Shown one piece after another: positions 1 to 9,128 of a stretch of DNA of 64,000 nt (within the stretch, counting starts at the first letter, position 1; each line of letters begins with the position of its first letter). The DNA lies in NCBI GenBank assembly GCA_028023455.1, contig JAQFVV010012394.1:26423053-26487052 (forward strand), read 5' to 3'. The notes beneath the pieces were generated by a model that saw nothing but the letters and a program-made list of their open reading frames with translations, was not told the origin of the DNA and ran no database searches. The position numbers were made by a program, and so were the translations under genes. Source of the stretch: Epiperipatus broadwayi. Lineage: Eukaryota > Onychophora > Udeonychophora > Euonychophora > Peripatidae.

Positions 1-164
1 GAGAACATGAGATTCTTATGAACCAGTGTTATAACTGATGAGTGATGCATTAAAACAAAACAAAACTGGACAACTGGATAACCAATTTAATTTTTAGTAA
101 CAACAACAAAAAAAATTATTAAATAACAATTAATTAGCAATTTCTAACAAAGTTCATTAATTCC

Positions 165-400
165 TCTATGAGAATAAGCTTGGAAATATTCTAATTCAAT
201 AATAGTTCATTTTGAATTCATTTATGGGAAGAAGCTTGTGAATATTCTAATTCAACAATAGTTCATTAATTCCTTTATGAGAATAAGCTTGGGATTATTC
301 TGATTCAACAATAGTTCATTTCGAATTCATTTAAGAGAAGAAGCTTGTGAATATTCTAATTCAACAATAGTTTATTTTTATATTCCTTTATGAGAAGAAG
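165..400. repeat. ~57-bp tandem array inside LTR A
   Basis: About four diverged units, each built around AATAAGCTTG or AAGAAGCTTGTG, then TATTCTAATTCAACAATAG and TTCATT. The same array occurs in the other LTR at about 4683-4930, with one extra partial unit there. Confidence 0.8.
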
Positions 401-714
401 TTTGGTAGCAATTAAGCATTTATGATTTATATAACATTTCATTATTTTATGAATCATTACTGATTGGTAAATATTTGAACTCAACAATTCTTGGTTTGTA
501 GAGCATTTATCATTTGATAATTGAGGCATTTATACTTTAGCCAAGTATAGAAGTATATTTTTACACATAAACTTTGTTACATTATAATAAGTTTAGAAGC
601 AGTTAAGTATTTATGATTTATAGAGCATTTCATCATTTTATGAATTATTACCGATTGGTAGACATTTAAATTCAACAATTCTTGGCTTGTGGAGCATTCA
701 TCATTTGGTAATTA

Positions 715-1050
715 AAGCATTTATAATCTAGTCAAATATAAAGGTATATTCATCTACATAAATTCTGTTTGGCCTGTGGAGCACTTATCATTTAGTAATT
801 AAAGTATTTATAATTTAGTCAAATATAAAGGTATATTCATCTACATAAATTCTGTTTGGCTTGTGGAGCACTTATCATTTAGTAATTAAAGCATTTATAA
901 TTTAGTCAAATATAAAGCTATATTCATATGCATAAACTCTGTTTGGCTTGTGGAGCATTTATAATTTGGTCAAACATAAAGCTATATTCATATACATAAA
1001 CTCTGTTTGGCTTGTGGAGCATTTATAATTTAGTCAAATATAAAAGTATA
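715..1050. repeat. ~60-100-bp tandem array inside LTR A
   Basis: Repeated units containing TTTAGTCAAATATAAAG, TATATTCAT and CTGTTTGGCTTGTGGAGCA. The matching array in the other LTR (about 5235-5500) has fewer units, so the array has changed length since the LTRs were copied from one template. Confidence 0.8.
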
Positions 1051-1753
1051 ATAAAGGTGTCTTAATATTTTATTAAACAAAACGTATGCAACCGTTTCAT
1101 AAATTCACTTCATAACATATGATGAATATATTTTAATATTTTATAAAACAAATTCTATGTAATTATTTCAAAACTTCACTTTGTAACGTATGATAAATAT
1201 GTTTTAGTATTTTATAAAAATTACCTTCCAGTTTTACAGTCCATTTTATTCAAAAGAATGCGGGTTATTTCATCGATGGAAAGTCATGGCACAGCGTGGA
1301 AAGATTGAAGCTGTTAAATTACCCTATTATTGTCATAATTCCTCTAGCAAAGGTTTCCTTTTCCATTTTTAATGAGTCAAAAGAATTAAGTAATACACTT
1401 TTTTTTTTAAAACAAAAAATTTAATAAGTTCTGCCTCTCTGTGTAAAGTTCCAACGACGTGTCTAATTTGAATACTGCCTCAGTTTAACTCAAGTATCTT
1501 TTTTCTTTCTTTTTAATGATTGGATAATTAATTTCTTTTTTTTTTATTGAGACAGATAAAAAAAAAAAAAAAATAAGACGATATAACATTTTATTCAAAT
1601 CCATCAATATTAAAAACCAAAAATATGATTTTATTTTCCATTTTTAACGAATCACAACTTTATTGCGTTTCCAATTAGACTGAATCACGCTAGACATTAT
1701 TGAATGGGGGGGGGATCTTATGAATATTTATATGAGGAAACATATATGTTTCA

Positions 1754-1765
1754 TTACCCCTCACC
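1754..1765 (-). other. Putative polypurine tract of element A
   Basis: On the minus strand the interior ends GGTGAGGGGTAA directly before the LTR start TGAAACATAT. A short purine run next to the 3' LTR is the expected plus-strand primer of an LTR retrotransposon and supports the minus-strand orientation. Confidence 0.6.
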
Positions 1766-2349
1766 AATTTTGGGATGAAATCGCCTGAAAGTACGATTTC
1801 ATTCCATATACTATACACATTATTTCTCAGTACTGCCTGGTTTTAGATATGCTGATGAATGGGTAAGATGAGCTGGAAAAGTGAATACATGAACCATAGC
1901 CTCCAATGCCGGGACAAATAGATGGCCAAGCACAAACTACCAGTACACACCGCCTCATGACATCATGAGAAAATATCTCATTTTTAAGCACTACCTCTCT
2001 TGTACCTAGAAGCATCATCCAACCAAGAATAGGAGCCAGAAAAAAAAAAATCAATTTGGCATTCAGCCAACCCTGCTCAGCTCCAGTGAGTCTTAGGGGC
2101 TATCATTTGGCCTATCCATGAGACCAAGGTCTATCCATGAGACCTATATATACGCACTGCTGGACTACTCTTGAAGCATAACATCCAGGTCTGGATAGTG
2201 CCGAGCATATACTTCGGAGCATCATAACACAATGCATCCAAGCAGCTCTGCTCAATCATCCACCATCTCAACATGAAAAACACAAGTTCATGCATCACTA
2301 CATCACACTCACAAACTTTTTCCATCAGCTATCTCTATTTTATTCTGAA
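1766..2349. other. Element A interior, no gene recognised
   Basis: Untranslated or decayed region between the second ORF and the polypurine tract. Two short minus-strand frames (2131-2325 and 1827-2054) show no domain. It holds small repeats such as CTATCCATGAGACC, seen twice near 2114-2143. Confidence 0.5.
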
Positions 2350-3165
2350 TTATAACTGCAACTTGGTTTGGGGAGACTGAGGATCATGATCAGTTCTCCT
2401 ATAGTCCTCTTTCATATTATGAGGCGACATACTTCTGGATCGTCTCTTTGTTGAAAATTTATCATGTTTAACATTACTGTGGTGTCTTGCTTCTTCATTT
2501 CCGTATTTTCTTTGGAGATCCTTATTACTGTTTGATCTTCTAATTATACACGTCCAATATGGACCATGAACACCGTCTGTGAATTTTCTCCTGTTCCTCT
2601 TCCATGGTGGTATTTCATTTTTACATAAAAGTTTATTTTTAAATGGTTCTTCTGCCATAATAATTATTTTTTTAGTATTTATAAAAGTTTCTTGTTGCTT
2701 AACTCTTTTCACACTTATAAATCCTGAGTTTTCAGATTCCCTTTTGGTGTCTTTTCCTGCGTAAGCAACTATATTTTTAATAACCGTCTTTATATATTTT
2801 TTTTCTGTACTCAATTTTTGATTTGAGTTTATTAAGCTTTTGTTTATAATTTTTATATATGGCTGAGGACTAACACACTTTTCTTTCCATTTTATGGTTT
2901 CTTTCTCTATCTCCTTTACTATTTCATAGCATATATCAGAGAATTTTTCTGAAACATTTTCTTCTATATTGGACAGTCCCTTTGTTATATTTTGATTATG
3001 TTCATTTTCACGTTTTTCATCTTCTTGAAGATCAGAAGATTTTAATTTTGCTTTATTAGATTCATTTTCATCCATTTGAAACTCTTTTACTGTATTTGAT
3101 ACAATTTCATTCTCAGCTTCTGTGTATAGTGTTTCTTTATTTTCAATTTTAGAGGTATATTCCAC
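2350..3165 (-). CDS. Second ORF of element A, basic C terminus, unknown
   Basis: An open stretch of about 271 codons lies directly after the gag-like ORF in another frame. Its first possible codon in the called frame is GTG, not ATG, so in an animal it would be read as a frameshift extension of the upstream ORF, or the frames were separated by a mutation. The first half is acidic and Lys/Asn/Glu-rich. The last ~90 residues are basic and RS-like (for example KRRSRSMSP), as in nucleic-acid-binding tails of some Gag proteins. No protease (DSG/DTG), reverse transcriptase (YXDD) or integrase motif is visible. It may be the nucleocapsid end of Gag. No family recognised. Confidence 0.4.
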   Translation of the reverse strand: MEYTSKIENKETLYTEAENEIVSNTVKEFQMDENESNKAKLKSSDLQEDEKRENEHNQNITKGLSNIEENVSEKFSDICYEIVKEIEKETIKWKEKCVSPQPYIKIINKSLINSNQKLSTEKKYIKTVIKNIVAYAGKDTKRESENSGFISVKRVKQQETFINTKKIIIMAEEPFKNKLLCKNEIPPWKRNRRKFTDGVHGPYWTCIIRRSNSNKDLQRKYGNEEARHHSNVKHDKFSTKRRSRSMSPHNMKEDYRRTDHDPQSPQTKLQL

Positions 3166-3167
3166 AA

Positions 3168-3818
3168 TCAGAAGTTTTTTCCTGAAGGTAGACTGACAAT
3201 TTCAAGATCACTCTTTGTAATTTCAATTTCTTCCTTTTTAACAGTCTCAAATTTTACTTCATCAGTATTAGGGTATTCAATTTGTGATTCCTTTAAAATA
3301 TCTTTGGTTGGAAATTCCAAAGTTTCCTCCTCATCCAATTTTTTAGACTGAGTTATTTTTTTCATTAACTGGTTGAACTTTTCATTCTGATTTTTGACTG
3401 CTTCCATAATTTGTTTTTTATCTTCTTCTCTCTGTTTGATATCTTCTTCTCTTTGCTTATCTCTTTTTTTGTTATCTTCTTCTCTCTGTTTGATATCTTC
3501 TTCTCTCTGTTTGATATCTTCTTCTCTTTGTTTGATATCTTCTTCTCTTTGTTTGTCTCTTTTTTTGTTATCTTCTTCTCTCTGTTTAATATCTTTTTCT
3601 CTTTGTTTCTCATCTTCTTCTCTTCGTTCTTTGATCATATCGAATAGCTGCTTATGGTCTGCTTTCATAATTTCCAATAACTGGGCTAATGTAGACGTCT
3701 CCCCTCTTTTCTCTGATTCCTCATCTGCTTTAGCTTCTTGTTTATTTTCTTTCTCAGGGGGATCCTCTATGCTTTCTGTATTCATCATCTTTTTTGATTT
3801 TGATCTGGTTTTCATCAA
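3168..3818 (-). CDS. Gag-like coiled-coil protein of element A
   Basis: An open frame of 216 codons begins with ATG shortly after the leader of element A. Residues 1-45 are charged and rich in Lys and Glu. Residues about 45-65 (LAQLLEIMKADHKQLFDMI) look like the amphipathic helix common near the N terminus of Gypsy-type Gag. Residues about 66-137 consist of a seven-residue repeat of the KQREEDI/KQREEDN type, predicted to form a long charged coiled coil. The C-terminal part is acidic. I see no zinc knuckle or capsid signature. Its first position in the interior, downstream of the primer site, makes Gag the best guess. The heptads are encoded by a 21-bp DNA repeat, so length probably varies between copies. 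The reverse strand of the same repeat gives spurious Ser/Phe/Leu-rich frames. Moderately sure it is an element protein; function inferred from position. Confidence 0.6.
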   Translation of the reverse strand: MMKTRSKSKKMMNTESIEDPPEKENKQEAKADEESEKRGETSTLAQLLEIMKADHKQLFDMIKERREEDEKQREKDIKQREEDNKKRDKQREEDIKQREEDIKQREEDIKQREEDNKKRDKQREEDIKQREEDKKQIMEAVKNQNEKFNQLMKKITQSKKLDEEETLEFPTKDILKESQIEYPNTDEVKFETVKKEEIEITKSDLEIVSLPSGKNF

Positions 3819-4050
3819 TATTTTATTCTAATTTATTGGTATTTTTTTAATTTCAACTTTAATAAGCTTCTCTCTCCATCCACACCATGACTTTACTCCA
3901 TCTTCTTTGAAATGCCTGTTTCATTCTTTATGCCATTCATTCCTGTGTTGTTTTTCTTTTAAACTTTTATTTTTTTATCCTTCCTGAACAAATTACATCA
4001 CTACATCATATGCACTGTTCATATCATAGAATCGTGATCTGCTTATGCCC
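3819..4050. other. Leader of element A upstream of the gag-like ORF
   Basis: Non-coding leader (minus-strand sense) between the primer-site repeats and the ATG of the coiled-coil ORF. No other signal recognised. Confidence 0.5.
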
Positions 4051-4265
4051 ATGAGTAGGCTAGCTAGATAAGGCCTCACAGTAAGGTGGCAAATTAACCG
4101 GTCTATGAGTATGCTAGCCAGATAAGGCCTCACAGTTGGATGACAATGTAATAGGTGCCTATGATTAGGCTAGCTGGATAAAGTCTCACAGTTGGATGAC
4201 AAATGTAGCTGGTGCCTATGCCAGATAAGGCCTCACGTTACGGCACCAAATGTAACCGGACCGCC
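4051..4265. repeat. Four tandem copies of the primer-site/LTR junction
   Basis: Units at about 4051-4104, 4105-4160, 4161-4217 and 4218-4265 share ATGAGTAGGCTAGC, GATAAGGCCTCAC, a diverged primer-site block (TTGGATGACAAATGTA against TTACGGCACCAAATGTA) and AACCGG or GGTGCC. Only the last unit keeps GGCACCAAA next to the real LTR. The untranslated leader has therefore grown by duplication across the primer-site/LTR boundary. Confidence 0.75.
4234..4248 (-). other. Putative tRNA primer-binding site of element A
   Basis: The minus-strand sequence TGGTGCCGTAACGTG lies 2 nt inside the LTR end (...GGTTACA). TGGTGCCG is a typical primer-binding start in Gypsy-type elements. Nearly the same sequence, with one base fewer, occurs in element B at 32985-32998, which supports the assignment. 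The tRNA species is not determined. Confidence 0.7.
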
Positions 4266-6235
4266 ATACAACCCTTTTATTACCTCAGTTGTAACAATTT
4301 TCTGATGAGCATGCTGTAGGAAGGAACTATCAATTGACATTCCTAATGCAGATGTTAATGCCTCCTACAACAATATTTCCTGCTCATCAGAGGATGTAGT
4401 ACCATAAAGACTGGGAACATCTAAACATTTATATGTTTGGTTTTCCAAACAGCGCCATTAGAGTTCCATCTTACTACAACCTGACTGGCCTGGGTCTAGT
4501 TATGTCAGACGTAGCTCAGAGAACATGAGATTCTCATGAACCAGTGTTATAACTGATGAGTGATGCATTAAAACAAAACAAAACTGGACAACTGGATAAC
4601 CAATTTAATTTTTAGTAACAACAAAAAAAAAATTTATTAAATAACAATTAATTAGCAATTTCTAACAAAGTTCATTAATTCCTCTATGAGAATAAGCTTG
4701 GAAATATTCTAATTCAATAATAGTTCATTTTGAATTCATTTATGGGAAGAAGCTTGTGAATATTCTAATTCAACAATAGTTCATTAATTCCTTTATGAGA
4801 ATAAGCTTGGGATTATTCTGATTCAACAATAGTTCATTTCGAATTCATTTAATAGTTCATTTTGAATTCATTTAAGAGAAGAAGCTTGTGAATATTCTAA
4901 TTCAACAATAGTTTATTTTTATATTCCTTTATGAGAAGAAGTTTGGTAGCAATTAAGCATTTATGATTTATATAACATTTCATTATTTTATGAATCATTA
5001 CTGATTGGTAAATATTTGAACTCAACAATTCTTGGTTTGTAGAGCATTTATCATTTGATAATTGAGGCATTTATACTTTAGCCAAGTATAGAAGTATATT
5101 TTTACACATAAACTTTGTTACATTATAATAAGTTTAGAAGCAGTTAAGTATTTATGATTTATAGAGCATTTCATCATTTTATGAATTATTACCGATTGGT
5201 AGACATTTAAATTCAACAATTCTTGGCTTGTGGAGCAAGCATTTATAATCTAGTCAAATATAAAGGTATATTCATCTACATAAATTCTGTTTGGCCTGTG
5301 GAGCACTTATCATTTAGTAATTAAAGTATTTATAATTTAGTCAAATATAAAGGTATATTCATCTACATAAATTCTGTTTGGCTTGTGGAGCACTTATCAT
5401 TTAGTAATTAAAGCATTTATAATTTAGTCAAATATAAAGCTATATTCATATGCATAAACTCTGTTTGGCTTGTGGAGCATTTATAATTTAGTCAAATATA
5501 AAAGTATAATAAAGGTGTCTTAATATTTTATTAAACAAAACGTATGCAACCGTTTCATAAATTCACTTCATAACATATGATGAATATATTTTAATATTTT
5601 ATAAAACAAATTCTATGTAATTATTTCAAAACTTCACTTTGTAACGTATGATAAATATGTTTTAGTATTTTATAAAAATTACCTTCCAGTTTTACAGTCC
5701 ATTTTATTCAAAAGAATGCGGGTTATTTCATCGATGGAAAGTCATGGCACAGCGTGGAAAGATTGAAGCTGTTAAATTACCCCATTATTGTCATAATTCC
5801 TCTAGCAAAGGTTTCCTTTTCCATTTTTAATGAGTCAAAAGAATTAAGTAATACACTTTTTTTTTTAAAACAAAAAATTTAATAAGTTCTGCCTCTCTGT
5901 GTAAAACGAGAGAAGAAAAAAAGTTCTTTTTCTTCCAACGACGTGTCTAATTTGAATACTGCCTCAGTTTAACTCAAGTATCTTTTTTCTTTCTTTTTAA
6001 TGATTGGATAATTAATTTCTTTTTTTTTTATTGAGACAGATAAAAAAAAATAAAATAAGACGATATAACATTTTATTCAAATCCATCAATATTAAAAACC
6101 AAAAATATGATTTTATTTTCCATTTTTAACGAATCACAACTTTATTGCGTTTCCAATTAGACTGAATCACGCTAGACATTATTGAATGGGGGGGGGATCT
6201 TATGAATATTTATATGAGGAAACATATATGTTTCA
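4251..6235 (-). repeat. 5' LTR of element A (minus-strand sense)
   Basis: Complete LTR of about 1985 bp, starting TGTAACCGG and ending TGTTTCA on the plus strand. It matches bases 1-1753 from 4519 onwards with very few substitutions. Differences are mostly indels: an extra ~30-bp segment near 5904-5933, an extra copy of a short direct repeat near 4850, and fewer units in the array around 5235-5500. Two internal tandem arrays are visible (about 4683-4930 and 5235-5500). The left boundary is set by the primer-binding site; without it the visible repeat begins only at 4519. Confidence 0.8.
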
Positions 6236-7901
6236 ATATGTTCATGTAACATTGTAAATTAGTTAATCAGCTTCACAGTTGATGTAATCATAATTTTTTA
6301 TTTATTTATTAGTTCAGTTTGCTTTATAAATAGTGAGTGCTGAGTTATGTATCTCTATAATGGACATAGGTTGGAATAATGCATACTTTTAATCAATATG
6401 ATAGAAATGCATATTTGACATATATAACTACATCTTTTATTACGTTAAATGAGTTTTAAATTTTATTTGTTATTAATAAAATTGTTAATTTGATTTAAAA
6501 TTTAACTGGTTTTTAGTTTATCGGAATCATTCATACATCCATTCATCAATTTATTTGATAATATATATATATATATATATATGCACACCCACACATCTTT
6601 TTCATATATATAATGATACAGTAATAGGGTTGGATGCATCTTAAATCAATGGGAACCTGTATTAAGGTGTGATAGTTGCTATGCAAAGTAAATTCACCCC
6701 TGAAGAGAGCTGGGGGCAACATTCTCCCTGAGGTTGAATACTGAAGCATAATGAAAATTCAAAAGAAGAGTGAAGCAAGGATGAACTAGCCTAAATTGTA
6801 TCTGAATTTAATCACTTACAGCTAGCCTATTGGAGATAGATATGATCATTGGTTAGGTACTTCAGCACGTCATTCACAGCATCCTACCCGAAGACCCTAG
6901 AGCTGACTGTAGTCAGATGCGACCTCCCTCTTCTGGTGAAAACTCTGGATCATTACAGTATATTATTTTAAAATCTACTCTTGTTAAAAAAAATCTTTAA
7001 TAAATACTTGATTATTTTAATTAATTAAAGAAAAAATCAATTAAAAAAAAACGAAGTTTAAAAAACAATGAAAGAACAAAGATTAATTTCTTCTATTTTA
7101 ACTTTATTGTTTGTTAATTGGTTGTTAATACTTGTTTTTTTGTTTTTTTTTTAAAAAAAAGAAGAAAACAAAGATTTTCAATAAATATACAAAATGAAAA
7201 ATGTAATCAAAAGGGGTGGGGCATTGAAGTAGTAGAGTGAACAAATTTGAAAAATATAAAGAACGATAAGACAGAGGAAGCTTAGCATAAAAGTTTTTCA
7301 AAAAAGCATCACAACTTTTGTCTGTGTGATGATAAAAATATACTTAATAAATGAAGGGATTGATTCTCTAATGCTTCGAATTAATAATAGGCAACTGATA
7401 AAAAGATTTAAGTAATGAGCTCTTTTGGATTTTATGCTCAAAATAAATATGGTCTTTGCCTACATTTTAGTTTCTGAGGTATAAGAGAAATCTTGTCAAC
7501 ACAGTAACTATAGGTCAATTAATTTCAAGGAAGAAGATCAAAAACACCTATTTTTTAAGTGTAGTAGCCTACAAGATACTTGATCATACATCACAAAAAT
7601 ACCTCAAAAAAAATATTAGTACAATTCAAATAATCATTAACTTTTTTTTTGAAAAGCTTGCTATGCAGAAATAAGAGCCATCACATTCATGCTTTATGCC
7701 CTGTGGTTACATAAGATGCATATTCCTTTACAACAATAACATACAACACCTGAACACATTGCAAAACAAACTAGATACAATTAAACAGACAAAAAAATTA
7801 CGCCAGATATATTTGCAGTTACTTACTCACTTATTCATCAGTGTTCTAACCTCTAGTAAGATATTCTAACTATAATTTCTCAATATCTTATTTTTAGTTT
7901 G
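6236..7901. other. AT-rich flank, no gene recognised
   Basis: Holds an (AT)n microsatellite at about 6560-6582 and A/T homopolymer runs. A patch of higher GC at about 6830-6960 may be an old repeat fragment but shows no recognisable motif. Confidence 0.5.
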
Positions 7902-8145
7902 GTATATTCGGTGCTTGTATTATAGATAAAGATCCCATTGGATGGTGCTGTTTTCACGCTAAAACTATAAAATATGAACATTCATGGGCCGTTGATTTTA
8001 ATAATTTTTCTGTGCTTTTATGTAATGCGAAAATAAAAACTAAACAAAATCGTCTTTTATAAATATTATTTTTTATTAACGTATACAATTTAAATGATAA
8101 TAATAAATGTAAAATAAAATCAACAAATTAAAATTTGATTTGTGT

Positions 8146-8240
8146 TTTTCTATCGGATATTTTTTTAATTGTGTTATGGCTTTTTTTTATCAATTTTCTA
8201 TCGGATATTTTTTTACTTGTGTTATGACTTTTTTTGTTGT
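8146..8240 (+). repeat. Two direct copies of a ~45-bp unit
   Basis: TTTTCTATCGGATATTTTTT, then TTGTGTTATG and a T run, occur twice in succession inside the 7910-9120 transposon. A weaker third echo (CTGGATATTTTTTTCG) is near 8598. Confidence 0.75.
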
Positions 8241-8285
8241 TGTTTAACTAAAAAATAATAATCGTAATAAAAGTAAAAGTTGTTA

Positions 8286-8408
8286 CGGTTAGATTTAGAG
8301 TTAGTTTTAGGGTTAGGTTTAGGGTTAGTATTAGGGTTAGTTTTAGGTTTAGTTTAGGGTTAGGTTTAAGGTTAGTTTTAGGGTTAGGGTTAGTTTTAGG
8401 GTTAGTGT
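8286..8408 (+). repeat. Degenerate TTAGGG-type (telomere-like) repeat tract
   Basis: About 120 bp of TTAGGG, TTAGGTT and TTAGTTT variants, including TTAGGGTTAGGGTTAG near 8383-8398. It lies inside the inverted-repeat transposon, so it is probably part of that element and not a former chromosome end. In the reverse strand it makes a spurious Pro/Asn/Leu/Thr frame. Confidence 0.8.
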
Positions 8409-9128
8409 TCTGTTTGTTTGTAATGCTAAAATAAAAAAATTCAAAATCGTAAGCGTACTCGGACAGAAGAAAGATACTCAAACTTTTTTAAACAACAACA
8501 AACACATACAAATGTCTTCTTTACTTATTAAACATGTTTATAATATTTGCTTTTTATTAAATTTACAAAAAAAACTGTATATTTGGACTTTTCTTACTGG
8601 ATATTTTTTTCGTACCGCTCTTTTTTACTTCAAAAATATACAGATGGTAGAATCTTCTTTGTCTCGTGGAATGTTACTAATAGCACGTTACTTGACACGT
8701 TACCTAATTGCAACTCAATAAAAACATAGATATTTAACATTTATCCAAATAAAAGTTCAATACAGTACGTTGTAAAAAGTCTTATAATTTTTGTTTAAAA
8801 AAATCTGAACATTTCAATAGTTTAAAATAATAAAAAAAATCCAATGAAAACAACATTTCAACACAATTCAAATACAAACTCTCTCATAAATCCGTAATTA
8901 TTTTATAAACTGTGCAAATTCGGAAAATGTAATTGCTGCTTAGTGACATACATGCTGTACTGCGACACGACATAGCGGCCTGCATTCTGTAGCACAACAA
9001 AAAAAGTTGTATTATAGAAAACGCGGGTTCGAACGTGTCAGCCGCGGAAACAGCATTTTTATGTGTTTTAGCATGAAAACCGCGCCATAGAACGGCATCT
9101 TTAGCTATAAGATGAGTACTGTATATTC

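Larger units (their letters stand above)
1..1753 (-). repeat. 3' LTR of element A (partial)
   Basis: Second copy of the element A LTR, entering from the window edge. Its end (TGTTTCA at 1747-1753) marks the point where similarity with the copy ending at 6235 stops: the flanks then read TTACCCC here and ATATGTT there. The near-identity of the two LTRs indicates recent insertion by the usual LTR-divergence argument. Confidence 0.8.
1..6235 (-). mobile_element. LTR retrotransposon A, Gypsy-like, non-autonomous, cut by window start
   Basis: Bases 1-1753 repeat at 4519-6235 almost base for base, apart from a few indels in tandem arrays. The copies flank a 2.5-kb interior. The right-hand LTR is best bounded at 4251 (TGTAACCGGA) and 6235 (ATGTTTCA), a TG...CA pair about 1985 bp long; the first ~268 bp of the left-hand LTR would lie before the window. 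On the minus strand a TGGTGCCG primer-binding site sits 2 nt inside the LTR and a GGTGAGGGG polypurine tract abuts the other LTR, so the element reads right to left. The interior carries a gag-like coiled-coil ORF and a second basic ORF. I see no protease, reverse transcriptase, RNase H or integrase, so it would need enzymes from elsewhere. Target duplications cannot be checked because one end is missing. Confidence 0.85.
7910..9120. mobile_element. 1.2-kb terminal-inverted-repeat DNA transposon
   Basis: The left end (GGTGCTTGTATTATAGATAA...) and the reverse complement of the right end (AGTACTCATCTTATAGCTAA...) match over about 55 bp, sharing AAAGAT, a GG-TG/GC block and GTTTTCA-GCTAAAAC. Both ends are flanked by the exact 8-bp repeat GTATATTC (7902-7909 and 9121-9128), the size expected of hAT-type target duplications. 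A shorter 6-bp duplication (TATATT) with ends moved outwards is also possible. No transposase is visible; the longest plus frames inside (8512-8721) are short and unlike known enzymes, so this is a non-autonomous copy. Superfamily uncertain. Confidence 0.8.

Noticed and set aside
3394-3831. Ser/Leu/Cys-rich plus-strand frames over the gag-like ORF
   Set aside because: Shadows of the 21-bp heptad repeat on the other strand.
8248-8481. Minus frame of Asn/Pro/Lys/Leu/Thr repeats
   Set aside because: Translation of the TTAGGG-like tract, not a protein gene.
9020-9050. GCGGGTTCGAACGTG, a B-box-like sequence
   Set aside because: No A box or tRNA fold at the right distance, and it lies inside the inverted-repeat transposon.
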